Source of the DNA: a virus
Virus record (IMG/VR): IMGVR_UViG_3300035670_001320
Coordinates: 1 to 22,617 of that record
Reading direction: 5' to 3' (one strand)
Length of the DNA: 22,617 bases
Shown piece by piece: positions 7,821 through 14,407 of this stretch (position 1 is the stretch's first letter; each line of letters opens with the position of its first letter). The notes below the pieces were generated by a model that was not told the origin of the DNA, ran no database searches, and worked only from the letters and a program-made list of their open reading frames with translations. A program made the translations under genes and the position numbers.

Positions 7821-8083
7821 GCCTGTCCTCCGTGGTGGAGATCTGTGCGGTGTTGCTCAATCCACGCAGGGTCCGTGAAGTTCACCTGGGCATAGCGGTC
7901 TTCGTCGAGCTCACGAAGTGCCAGGCACAGGCCATTGAGTTCAAAGTTCATCAGGTTGAGAGCGCTGCAGTCGTCGGACAGAACGCGACGATCTCGGAGC
8001 TCAGCGATCTCAGCAGCGGTGTCCGCGACCAGGCCCTCAAGCCGAACACGGAACAGGTCGAGACCACAGACGGCACACGTCAT
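7817..8083 (-). CDS. Small hypothetical protein between terminase and portal (88 aa)
   Basis: An 88-aa, mostly helical acidic protein with an N-terminal CxxC (MTCAVCGLDLF), a Leu/Asp/Glu-rich middle (RLEGLVADTAAEIAELRDRR) and a His-containing C-terminus. Its ATG overlaps the terminase stop and its stop overlaps the portal start, both as ATGA, so it is locked into the packaging operon and very likely translated by coupling. I recognise no family. A role in portal or terminase assembly can be guessed from position only. Confidence 0.7.
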   Translation of the reverse strand: MTCAVCGLDLFRVRLEGLVADTAAEIAELRDRRVLSDDCSALNLMNFELNGLCLALRELDEDRYAQVNFTDPAWIEQHRTDLHHGGQA

Positions 8084-9396
8084 GACATCATCCGCGATCC
8101 CGCAGTGACAGGTTCAGGTGATACGTCATCACCGCTCAGCTGGGTCAGCGCCCAGACCAGAGCGTCCATGCGGTCAGGCGACTTCGTGCTGGTGTTGGGG
8201 TCGTAGTCGCACATCTGGTCTTCCAGCATGGGGAAGGAACCAACGTGGTGGACGCGGCCTTGTTCGTAGAGCGCAGCAATGGGTTCTGCCCGGACGATCT
8301 TGCCGCGAGAGGCGCGGACAGCTTCGTAGGAAGCAAAGGGCATCTTGTTGCGTATGACAGCTTCAACGAGGTCACCACCGTTGTTGACCTCACCGATGAT
8401 GCGGTCAGCAGCGAAGGTCCGATAGGTGTCCACCACGCGCTGAGCCCACTGGTTGGGGGAGGCCATGGCGATGGAGGCGTCGTCGAAGATGTAGAAGTGC
8501 GGAGTCTCTTGGTTGTCGCGAGCAGCGACCACGATGCCCGTCTCGTCGGACTCCTCGCCACTGGTCACGGCAGGGTCGACGCCGACCACGATGCGGGAGA
8601 GATCCTCAGGAACGTCGCTCTTCTTCACCCGGTTCTTGTCGATGAGGGTGTGGTTCCACAGAGCGCCGGGATTGTCGGTCAGCAGCTCAGCGTTGAGCTC
8701 TTGCCGGCCGAGACGCGTCCCCTCATACTTCTTGATGATGCGTGAGTAGAACGCAGGAGCGAGGTTCTTCTTGTTGTCGTAGGTGGTGCCCCGAGTGACG
8801 ATCGTCGTGGGGTCGTTGATCAGCTCTCGGATCAGCTCCGTGTTCTTGGGAGTGGTGGTCGCGCAGACCTGAGGGGAGCTGCCGAGACGCAGACCAAACA
8901 TGAGCTGGTCCCACGCATCGCGGTATCGCCACGCAGCGACTTCGTCCGCCCAAGCCTTCATGTGCTGCTTACCACGAAGACGCTCAGGTTCGTCAGCCGT
9001 GAAGATCAGGCTCTTCGCTCCGTTGGGCCAGAGCAGCTGGCGCTTGGAGGGAATGTAGAGAGGACGCTCACTGGGGGAGCATATGGCGAGGATACCGCTC
9101 TCGCCTTCAATCATGATGTCACGTGCGTCGTCCGCAGTGGCCCCAACGAGGTTCACATACTCGAAGTCCCGGGCCCAGATCTTGACGGTCTCAGCGCCGA
9201 CTCGCGTCTTACCAAAGCCACGACCTGCGTCAACGAGCCACGTGGTCCAACTTCCGTCCTCGGTGTTGGGGTTGACATTGCCGGGAAGCAGCTGGTTGTC
9301 CCGAGCCCACCAATCCCAGTCGTAGAGCAGCGCTTCGGCCTCCTCTGGGGTGAGCGCCGCTAGACGTGCCTCGCGCTCCTCCTTGGGGAGAAGCAT
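8080..9396 (-). CDS. Terminase large subunit (ATPase-nuclease)
   Basis: The motor that cuts concatemeric phage DNA and pumps it through the portal. Numbered from the ATG at 9396 (438 aa), Walker A is GRGFGKT (58-64), Walker B is KAWADE (147-152) and the coupling motif is CATTTPKN (178-185). The RNase H-like nuclease has D274 in VVGVDPA, the E336-containing GEVNNGGD segment and D411 in SPDRMDAL. No strong SD precedes 9396. Other starts are ATG 9465 (weak AGCAAGG) and GTG 9516, but both lie inside the small-subunit gene and add a Ser/Thr/Arg-rich stretch that reads like frame shadow. All catalytic motifs are intact. Confidence 0.95.
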   Translation of the reverse strand: MLLPKEEREARLAALTPEEAEALLYDWDWWARDNQLLPGNVNPNTEDGSWTTWLVDAGRGFGKTRVGAETVKIWARDFEYVNLVGATADDARDIMIEGESGILAICSPSERPLYIPSKRQLLWPNGAKSLIFTADEPERLRGKQHMKAWADEVAAWRYRDAWDQLMFGLRLGSSPQVCATTTPKNTELIRELINDPTTIVTRGTTYDNKKNLAPAFYSRIIKKYEGTRLGRQELNAELLTDNPGALWNHTLIDKNRVKKSDVPEDLSRIVVGVDPAVTSGEESDETGIVVAARDNQETPHFYIFDDASIAMASPNQWAQRVVDTYRTFAADRIIGEVNNGGDLVEAVIRNKMPFASYEAVRASRGKIVRAEPIAALYEQGRVHHVGSFPMLEDQMCDYDPNTSTKSPDRMDALVWALTQLSGDDVSPEPVTAGSRMMS

Positions 9397-9421
9397 GAAC
9401 AGCTCAGCGCTGAAGGTGCGC

Positions 9422-9892
9422 TCAGCCGAGCAGCTTTGCACGCAGTCGCTCACGAATCTGTTCATCCTTGCTGGCGTCGAGGTTGAGGTTGGTGTTCGTC
9501 GCTTCGATGCGGTCACGATACTTGCCGGGCTTGTTGCCCTTCATCAGGAACATCGCGAGGGTGTCGCTGTATTCGCGGATGACCCCGACTCGGCGACCAC
9601 CCTGGAAGACAGGCTTGTCGTATCCTGCGAAGGCACGACGTTGGCACTCCTCTTCAAGAACGTCGTATCCGCGTTGGTAGGCTTCTTGGTATGCCTTCTC
9701 AAACTCAGGCTCCTTGTTGCGCCGAGCGTAGATCAGGCTCTTCGCGATTCCGGCGAACTCAGCGGCCTTGGTGCAGTTTGCACATTCACCGAGCATGTCG
9801 AGGAACTTCTGCCATCGTTCTTCAGACACACGCTGACCCTGACGCCCTGCTGTGCGCTGTGGAGTGCTGGACTTGCGGGGACCTAGAGCCAT
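9422..9892 (-). CDS. Terminase small subunit
   Basis: A 156-aa protein that recognises the packaging site and loads the large subunit. The N-terminus is basic (KSSTPQRTAGRQGQR), then comes an HTH-like region (about residues 27-62: WQKFLDML...TKAAEFAGIAKSLIYARRNK). The conserved central block is FEKAYQEAYQRGYDVLEEECQRRAF, and the SDTLAMFLMKGNKPGKYRDR motif (about 108-127) is characteristic of one small-terminase family. It is the first gene of the leftward operon, only about 27 nt from the predicted promoter start. The SD is weak (ATAGG). It sits directly before the large subunit, which supports the call. Confidence 0.87.
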   Translation of the reverse strand: MALGPRKSSTPQRTAGRQGQRVSEERWQKFLDMLGECANCTKAAEFAGIAKSLIYARRNKEPEFEKAYQEAYQRGYDVLEEECQRRAFAGYDKPVFQGGRRVGVIREYSDTLAMFLMKGNKPGKYRDRIEATNTNLNLDASKDEQIRERLRAKLLG

Positions 9893-9925
9893 TTAGAGAC
9901 CTATCGATGAAGATCACAGATTCGA

Positions 9926-9954
9926 AAAATACCTCGTGATGAATACCGTGTAAA
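9926..9954 (-). promoter_or_regulatory. Promoter for the packaging/virion operon
   Basis: On the minus strand, TTTACA (9954-9949) and TATTTT (9931-9926) are separated by exactly 17 nt, close to the sigma70 consensus. Transcription would begin near 9919, giving a leader of about 27 nt before the small terminase gene. It is the only strong leftward promoter seen in the control region. A copy of CTTTTGCACTTTG lies just upstream of the -35 box (9962-9974), where an activator would bind. Confidence 0.65.
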
Positions 9955-9961
9955 GAACTTT

Positions 9962-9974
9962 CTTTTGCACTTTG
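9962..9974 (+). repeat. Orphan copy of the 13-nt motif CTTTTGCACTTTG
   Basis: An exact copy of the 13-mer found in the two cassette promoters at 14338-14350 and 15227-15239. Here it is not followed by a usable plus-strand -10. Instead it lies just upstream of the -35 of the leftward promoter, so a regulator bound here could affect that promoter. The sequence identity is seen and the role is inferred. Confidence 0.6.
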
Positions 9975-10060
9975 TTAATTTTCTGCGCACTCTCTTGGGG
10001 ACGACTGTCATCGTGGTCTCGCAGAGGTCCTGGAGCAGAGCTTCTGGGGAGAATTCTGGC

Positions 10061-10073
10061 GTTCTTAGAGAAC
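10061..10073. promoter_or_regulatory. Perfect dyad GTTCT-TAG-AGAAC
   Basis: A perfect 5+5 palindrome with a 3-nt centre, located between the divergent promoters. It has the size of a dimeric repressor half-site pair. It does not match the spacing of the LexA boxes I know. No second copy was noticed in the window. Confidence 0.35.
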
Positions 10074-10075
10074 CC

Positions 10076-10161
10076 TAAGTGTAATAAGCGTAATGGGGGA
10101 GTAATTGCCAAAGCAAGACAGGCCGAGCCTTCCAGGGTCTTGAATTACTCTATTACACTTA
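10076..10161. repeat. Inverted repeat TAAGTGTAAT / ATTACACTTA
   Basis: TAAGTGTAAT (10076-10085) is the exact reverse complement of ATTACACTTA (10152-10161). The similarity extends imperfectly on the inner side, with GAGTAATT near 10099-10106 pairing with AATTACTC at 10143-10150. The right copy lies in the spacer of a plus-strand promoter. A related palindrome with ATTACAC/GTGTAAT occurs in the promoter at 18222. This arrangement suggests paired operators, perhaps looping. A long stem or an att-like site are alternatives. Confidence 0.55.
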
Positions 10162-10168
10162 TTACTAT
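10140..10168 (+). promoter_or_regulatory. Rightward promoter candidate with overlapping ATTACAC box
   Basis: TTGAAT (10140-10145) and TACTAT (10163-10168) are spaced by 17 nt, followed by T-rich DNA. The spacer contains ATTACACTTA, so a protein binding that box would block RNA polymerase. The start would be near 10175, about 250 nt before the first rightward gene. Confidence 0.5.
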
Positions 10169-10193
10169 TTTTATATTAAGAGAGAGAGAGTAA

Positions 10194-10226
10194 AGGGTAG
10201 AGTAGAGCTATATATATCTCTACCCT
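10194..10226 (+). other. 9-bp hairpin in the early leader
   Basis: AGGGTAGAG (10194-10202) and CTCTACCCT (10218-10226) form a perfect stem with an AT-rich 15-nt loop, followed by ATACAATTTT. In a transcript from the 10140 promoter it lies about 20 nt from the start and could act as an attenuator. As DNA it could be an operator. The role is not established. Confidence 0.4.
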
Positions 10227-10250
10227 ATACAATTTTACTCCAGAGGGGGT

Positions 10251-10280
10251 TTGGACGACGGTATGCCATAATTGTAGTAT
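10251..10280 (+). promoter_or_regulatory. Rightward early promoter candidate
   Basis: TTGGAC (10251-10256) and TAGTAT (10275-10280) are separated by 18 nt. The predicted start (about 10287) falls in TTGCACTTTCGACGTTGCAC (10280-10299), which repeats TTGCAC twice, 14 nt apart. The promoter would drive the early operon with a leader of about 138 nt. Confidence 0.5.
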
Positions 10281-10424
10281 TGCACTTTCGACGTTGCACA
10301 TTCTCTGTGATCATCGTGTCGAGGATCTTTACGATTGGTGCATCAGACATACGGAACCGCAGCACTTTTTAATATACGCACCACAGCACACCAGGTATAC
10401 TAGTCGCCTTTCGGAGGCCTTCCC

Positions 10425-10826
10425 ATGCGGACCCTTATCGACATCCCCGACGATCTACTCCCACGAGTCGACGCAATACGTCGAAGCTTGGACATCGCAG
10501 AGACTGCGCGGAAGAACGAGCTGCTCGCAGAGCGACGTTCTCATCGACAGCGAATGTCCGAACTGAAGCGTGAGATCGTGTTGTCGGCACCTGACATCGC
10601 CGAGATCAAGAACACCCTTAAGAAAAAAGGCTACAAGGCCGCCGAGCAGCTGCGCCTTGAGTTGCTCAAGAAGGCAGAGGAGGAGCGCAACGCCAAGCTC
10701 GCAGAGATCCCCGACCTTCCTTCCGGTCCAATCTACAAGAAGCCCTCTCGACATAGAGTATACGTCGAGGCCTTGATCGCTGGCATGGCCGTCGTCGAAA
10801 AGAAGTATGGTGTTGAGAGGAGCTAG
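10425..10826 (+). CDS. Putative ribbon-helix-helix-type regulator (133 aa)
   Basis: The first gene of the rightward arm. The N-terminus MRTLIDIPDDLLPRVDAIRR resembles the CopG/Arc ribbon-helix-helix start (a short strand followed by 'lPddLl.rvD.i'), which usually binds DNA as a dimer. After residue 25 the protein becomes a long Lys/Glu/Arg-rich helix (about 25-95), then a proline-containing segment (IPDLPSGPIYKKP) and a final helix. GGAGG lies eight nt before the ATG. It is placed just downstream of the control region, a usual site for an autoregulator. The second RHH helix is poorly conserved, so a structural or coiled-coil protein is possible. Confidence 0.55.
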   Translation: MRTLIDIPDDLLPRVDAIRRSLDIAETARKNELLAERRSHRQRMSELKREIVLSAPDIAEIKNTLKKKGYKAAEQLRLELLKKAEEERNAKLAEIPDLPSGPIYKKPSRHRVYVEALIAGMAVVEKKYGVERS

Positions 10827-10828
10827 AC

Positions 10829-11119
10829 ATGTCACGCAAGCATCCTCAGAGCTTTCATGGTCGGTGTAAAGTGGCTGTGGTGAGCACCGACGGGCAGCGT
10901 ATAGAGCTCATACGTGGTCTTCGCTTTAACGGAGAAGAGCACACCTATAAAGAGTGGACCGAGATCAGCGGACTCCCACTTATCAACATACGCCAGAGAG
11001 CATCTATGGGGTGGTCCGCCGAGGACATCCTAACAACAGATGTTGAGATACGTGGCTGCTGTCCTGTGTTCATTTACAAGTCGAAATTGCGAAAGGAACA
11101 GCATGGCAATCACATCTAA
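10829..11119 (+). CDS. Small putative DNA-binding protein (96 aa)
   Basis: A 96-aa basic protein. Residues about 38-68 (TYKEWTEISGLPLINIRQRASMGWSAEDILTT) match a pattern often seen beside HNH or AP2 modules in phage proteins, 'l.eWae.tGi....i..R...Gws.e.aL', which looks like a helix-turn-helix-type module. No nuclease motif (HNH, GIY-YIG) is present, so it may be a stand-alone regulator or a truncated endonuclease relative. GGAG lies eight nt upstream of the ATG. The gene follows the RHH gene by 2 nt and overlaps the primase-helicase start by 17 nt, so the three are one unit. Confidence 0.6.
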   Translation: MSRKHPQSFHGRCKVAVVSTDGQRIELIRGLRFNGEEHTYKEWTEISGLPLINIRQRASMGWSAEDILTTDVEIRGCCPVFIYKSKLRKEQHGNHI

Positions 11120-13169
11120 GTTCAAGAGCCCAGCACAGGTGCGCGACGCCATGCTGGACAAGCTCGAGATGAGCGGCCTCGACGAGGACGACGCGAAGAA
11201 GTTGGGTATGAAGCCCTGCACCGCACAAGCCTCCCCACAAGAGCTCGACGTGCACAAGGCCGGGTTCCTCGTCCCATACTTCGATCTCAAAGGTAAGGTC
11301 ACGAAGTTCTGGCGGTATCGCTACCTCGAAACAGCGAAGGAGGGCTGGGACAAGCTGACCGACAAGAAGGATCGTAGATACTCGCAGGCACCGAAGACCC
11401 TCAACGAGTTCTACCTTCCCAGCCTCGTCAACTGGCGAGACCTTGCAAAGGATGCCTCGAAGTCTCTGTGCATCACGGAGGGTGAGCTCAAGGCAGCTTG
11501 CGGCTGCAAGTATGGCTTCCCGACCATCGGACTCGGCGGAGTTTGGAACTGGAAGAGCACGAAGAACAAGCTGACCACGCTCCCGCAGTTCGACGAATTC
11601 GAGTGGTTGGGCCGAGTGGTCTATATCTGCTACGACAGCGATGCCAGAACCAACCCCATGGTCATCGCCGCCGAGAACGCTCTGGCGAAGGAGTTGCTCA
11701 ATCGCGGAGCGCAGACCTTTATTGTCAGAATCCCGACTCCTCTCGCACAGGGTGGGAAGGCCGGCATGGACGACTTCATTGTGAGTGAGGGAGTCGAGGC
11801 CTTCCGCAACCTTCTCGAGGAGGCGACGCTGTTCGAGATGGCGGAGGAGCTGCTCAAGCTCAACGAGGAAGTCATCTATATCAGCAACCCTGGGTTGGTC
11901 ATCAACCGCGACACACGTGCGAGAATCTCTCCCCACAGCTTCGTCAACCACACCTATGCGAACCGGAAGTTTGTCATACACGTCCCCACCGGAAAGAAAG
12001 GGGAGATGAAATCCCTAGAGAAGAGCGCTCCGAAGGAATGGATCGAGTGGCCGCTCAGGAGCGAAGCGCAATGTATGACGTTCGCACCGGGGAAGGATAT
12101 CATCACCGAGCGCGGGGAATACAACACATGGCGGAACTGGGGCTGCCGACCCGCCGAGGGCAGTGTGGCTCCATTCAAGCAGCTTCTGGACTTTATCTTC
12201 CGGGAAGCGGAGCCCGAAGCACGACGTTGGTTCGAGCAGTGGCTGGCTTACCCGTTGCAGCATCCGGGAACGAAGCTGCTGAGCAGCGTGTTGCTGTGGG
12301 GCCGAGTGCACGGAACGGGGAAATCGCTGGTTGGCTACACCATGTTCAAGATCTACGGTGACAACGCAACGGAGATCAGCGAGCGCGATCTGCTCAGCGC
12401 GCACAACGAATGGGCCGAGAACCGGCAGTTCGTGATGGGCGACGAGATCACCGGCGGTGACAAGCGCCACGCTGCCGACAAGATGAAGTCCATGATCACA
12501 CAGAAGCAGCTGCGCCTGAACCCGAAGTTCGTTGCGAGCTACACGGTGCCGGATTGCATTAATTACTTCTTCACGAGCAACCACCCGGACGCATTCTTCG
12601 TAGAGGACACGGACCGACGGTTCTTTATTCACGAAGTCCGGGGCAACCCGTTGCCGTCTGAGTTCTACCAGAGCTACATGAAATGGCTCGACGGATCGGG
12701 ACCGAGCGCCTTGTTCAATTACCTGCTGACGCTCCCCATGGATGGGTTCAACCCACAGGGCCACGCGCCGATGACACTCAGTAAGCAGGAGATGATTGAG
12801 GACGGTCGCTCCGATGTGATGTCCTGGGTTGATCGGCTCAAGGCTGCTCCGGACATGGTGCTGAGGCTCGGCGACGAGATCCTACGCTACGAACTCTGGA
12901 CCACGAGCGAGCTGCTCGGGATCTACGACCCGACAGGCAATAAGAAGATCACATCGAACGGTATTGGTAGAGCCCTGCGCTCTGCCGGCTTCCACCGGGT
13001 CTACAGGGGGATGCCAGTGCCGACGAAGGACGGACCGCAGAAGCTCTGGGCGATCCGGAACGCACTGAAGCTCGAAGCCATTGAGAACGGTCCCGCACTG
13101 GGGCAGATCTACAACCACGAAAGGGAGGGTAAGACCCGTGAGTCAAAAGCGCGAACCAAAAAGTTCTGA
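11103..13169 (+). CDS. Primase-helicase: TOPRIM-like domain plus SF3-type helicase
   Basis: A 688-aa replication protein. The N-terminal half carries a TOPRIM-type primase domain of the DUF3854 kind: E126 in CITEGE, the GLGGVWNW loop (143-150), and D178-x-D180 in YICYDSD, followed by GMDDFI. No zinc finger is seen. The C-terminal half is a superfamily 3-like AAA+ helicase: Walker A GRVHGTGKS (400-408), Walker B FVMGDE (443-448), sensor FTSNHPDA (490-497) and arginine-finger candidates in DTDRRFF (502-508). It would prime and unwind DNA for the polymerase at 20587. The start at 11103 follows AAAGGA; an upstream ATG (11040) has no SD and overlaps the previous gene. Confidence 0.9.
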   Translation: MAITSKFKSPAQVRDAMLDKLEMSGLDEDDAKKLGMKPCTAQASPQELDVHKAGFLVPYFDLKGKVTKFWRYRYLETAKEGWDKLTDKKDRRYSQAPKTLNEFYLPSLVNWRDLAKDASKSLCITEGELKAACGCKYGFPTIGLGGVWNWKSTKNKLTTLPQFDEFEWLGRVVYICYDSDARTNPMVIAAENALAKELLNRGAQTFIVRIPTPLAQGGKAGMDDFIVSEGVEAFRNLLEEATLFEMAEELLKLNEEVIYISNPGLVINRDTRARISPHSFVNHTYANRKFVIHVPTGKKGEMKSLEKSAPKEWIEWPLRSEAQCMTFAPGKDIITERGEYNTWRNWGCRPAEGSVAPFKQLLDFIFREAEPEARRWFEQWLAYPLQHPGTKLLSSVLLWGRVHGTGKSLVGYTMFKIYGDNATEISERDLLSAHNEWAENRQFVMGDEITGGDKRHAADKMKSMITQKQLRLNPKFVASYTVPDCINYFFTSNHPDAFFVEDTDRRFFIHEVRGNPLPSEFYQSYMKWLDGSGPSALFNYLLTLPMDGFNPQGHAPMTLSKQEMIEDGRSDVMSWVDRLKAAPDMVLRLGDEILRYELWTTSELLGIYDPTGNKKITSNGIGRALRSAGFHRVYRGMPVPTKDGPQKLWAIRNALKLEAIENGPALGQIYNHEREGKTRESKARTKKF

Positions 13170-13506
13170 ACCACGCACGATGGCCAAACGCCACAGGTTG
13201 CCGCACCGAAGGCTGGGCATTCGGATGGTGGTGGGGACCGGCAAGGACAAGGTCCACATGTCTACCGGAGAATACGAGGACGGGACCATTGGGGAGATCT
13301 TCCTGGACCACCAGCGGGAAGGCACGTTCGGGAGGGCCATGATCAACGCATTCGCGATCTCCGTGAGCATCGGGCTGCAGCATGGCATTCCGCTCAAAGC
13401 CTATGCGCACACGCTCAGCGGCCTGAAGATGGAACCTGACCTGATGCGGGGAATCTTCGACGAGCTCAACGAATTCTACGACGACAACGGAAGGTGCCGA
13501 CGATGA
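13138..13506 (+). CDS. Stand-alone TSCPD-domain protein
   Basis: A 122-aa protein. Residues about 20-101 follow the TSCPD pattern known from the C-terminus of B12-dependent (class II) ribonucleotide reductases: LPHRRLGIRMVVG...KVHMSTGEYEDGTIGEIFLD, then the AFAISVSIGLQHGIPLKAYAHTLSG helix pair. In the reductase this tail is a metal-binding accessory region, and free-standing versions are of unclear function. The usual Cys residues are missing in the core and only one Cys occurs near the end. The GTG start was chosen because GGGAGG lies 9 nt upstream; it overlaps the helicase gene by 32 nt. ATG 13180 is an alternative without an SD. No reductase gene is in the window. Confidence 0.75.
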   Translation: MSQKREPKSSEPRTMAKRHRLPHRRLGIRMVVGTGKDKVHMSTGEYEDGTIGEIFLDHQREGTFGRAMINAFAISVSIGLQHGIPLKAYAHTLSGLKMEPDLMRGIFDELNEFYDDNGRCRR

Positions 13507-13967
13507 GCTTGTTTGACTGGATATTCCCTGTCGTTGCGTTCTCAGTGACGCTCTTTCTCTGCTGGCTATTCCGGTGGACGAAAGAAGACCAGAAGGGCTG
13601 GGAGTGTTTGGTCAAAGAAGCCTTTCCTGAGAAAGGAGGACGCGTGTCAAAGTTTAGAGACCGCTATGTCGAGCATTGTGAGGTTGGGAGCAGTAGGAGA
13701 ACACGGGTGTTGGTGTCGCGAGAGAAGGTCTGCAATTGCGGAGGAACGCTCGACAGCCTCAGCGACGAGGAGTGCTTCCGCTGCCAGACAGCCGCGATGA
13801 TCAGCCAAGGAGAGATGGTGGTTCCTCGTGTCTACGGAACGACACACCTAATGTTGGGCCCTGACATCTCTCACATCACCAGACCGATTATGAACAAGTG
13901 CAAACACTGCGGAACCAAGAGCCCGTGCTCTGCGAACCGCTGTTCTTCGTGCGGAGCACCGTTATGA
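13503..13967 (+). CDS. Membrane-anchored zinc-ribbon protein, possible dual start
   Basis: A 154-aa protein. Residues 5-23 (DWIFPVVAFSVTLFLCWLF) form one membrane segment followed by a basic/Trp stretch. Two Cys clusters follow: C77-x-C79 with C91-x2-C94, and C133-x2-C136 with C147-x2-C150, probably two zinc ribbons. An internal in-frame GTG at 13644 (residue 48) has a strong AAGGAGG four nt upstream and would give a soluble 107-aa form without the membrane helix. The gene overlaps the TSCPD gene and the J-domain gene by ATGA. No function is recognised. Confidence 0.7.
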   Translation: MSLFDWIFPVVAFSVTLFLCWLFRWTKEDQKGWECLVKEAFPEKGGRVSKFRDRYVEHCEVGSSRRTRVLVSREKVCNCGGTLDSLSDEECFRCQTAAMISQGEMVVPRVYGTTHLMLGPDISHITRPIMNKCKHCGTKSPCSANRCSSCGAPL

Positions 13968-14314
13968 CAACCCTCTATGCCGTTCTGTCCCTCCCACCAG
14001 CGGCCGACGCCACGGAGATCCGAGATGCCTACCGTGAGCTGGCCCTGAAGCACCACCCCGACAAGGGTGGCGACCACGAGCTTTTCTGCCGGATTACAGA
14101 GGCCTGGGGCGTCCTAGGCGACGCCGAACGCCGGAGCCGCTACGATGCTGAGCTGCGCCTTACTCGGACGACCTGTAGCGTCTGTGGCGGTGACGGACGG
14201 GTCTGGAAGCAGGTTGGGTTCACAACCCGGAAGCCAAGCCCGTGCCCAAAGTGTAAGGGTATCGGGTTCGGCGAGGCACAAGTGCAAGCTGCAAGAGGAA
14301 ATAGAAAGAAGTGA
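13964..14314 (+). CDS. J-domain protein with zinc-finger repeats
   Basis: A 116-aa protein. Residues 3-62 are a DnaJ-type J domain (LYAVLSL..AADATEIRDAYRELALKHHPDK) with the essential HPD at 31-33, which stimulates Hsp70 ATPase. Residues 71-101 contain CSVCGGDG and CPKCKGIG, two of the four CxxCxGxG repeats of DnaJ, enough for one zinc site. The substrate-binding beta domains are absent. It may recruit host DnaK to phage replication or assembly complexes. The start is chosen by the ATGA overlap with the preceding gene. It is the last gene before the first cassette promoter, whose repeat begins at its stop codon. Confidence 0.88.
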   Translation: MTTLYAVLSLPPAADATEIRDAYRELALKHHPDKGGDHELFCRITEAWGVLGDAERRSRYDAELRLTRTTCSVCGGDGRVWKQVGFTTRKPSPCPKCKGIGFGEAQVQAARGNRKK

Positions 14315-14375
14315 AAATTTCTTGAACTTTTCTCTTGCTTTTGCACTTTGGCGCGGTATCTTGAAGTTGCACCGA
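14314..14375 (+). promoter_or_regulatory. Cassette promoter copy 1
   Basis: Here -35 TTGCTT (14335-14340) and -10 TATCTT (14357-14362) are 16 nt apart. The spacer begins with TTGCACTTT and GTTGCAC sits at the predicted start (14366-14372). The stretch is nearly identical to 15203-15265, including an upstream A/T-rich AAAATTTCTT block that could be an UP element. It begins at the stop codon of the J-domain gene. Confidence 0.7.
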
Positions 14376-14407
14376 TGGAAGGTGCCCGAAACCAAAAGGA
14401 GAGCGCC

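Larger units (their letters stand above)
9893..10424. other. Divergent AT-rich control region
   Basis: This 532-nt stretch contains no convincing gene and separates the leftward virion operon from the rightward early operon. It becomes very AT-rich between about 10140 and 10240, including (AG)6 at 10179-10190 and a TATATATAT run. It holds one minus and two plus promoter candidates, a GTTCT/AGAAC dyad, a 10-bp inverted repeat 66 nt apart, a 9-bp hairpin and two TTGCAC copies. Its character fits a transcription switch, and an origin or attachment site cannot be excluded. Short ORFs in it have no SD and no recognisable product. Confidence 0.75.

Noticed and set aside
8080-9516. Terminase large subunit starting at GTG 9516
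   Set aside because: The extension lies deep inside the small subunit gene, is Ser/Thr/Arg-rich and has no SD. ATG 9396 is the simpler start.
9420-9800. TTGCAC copies inside the terminase small subunit gene
   Set aside because: They lack the flanking CTTTTGCACTTTG context and are coding sequence. They are counted as chance matches.
10179-10190. (AG)6 simple repeat
   Set aside because: Real but short. No gene or phase-variable frame depends on it, so it is only mentioned as part of the control region.
10334-10372. Possible terminator GTGC...GCAC followed by TTTTT in the early leader
   Set aside because: Only about 4 bp of stem with a very long loop.
10396-10401. TATACT as a promoter -10 just before the first early gene
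   Set aside because: No acceptable -35 at 16-18 nt upstream and only a very short leader would remain. Kept out of the features.
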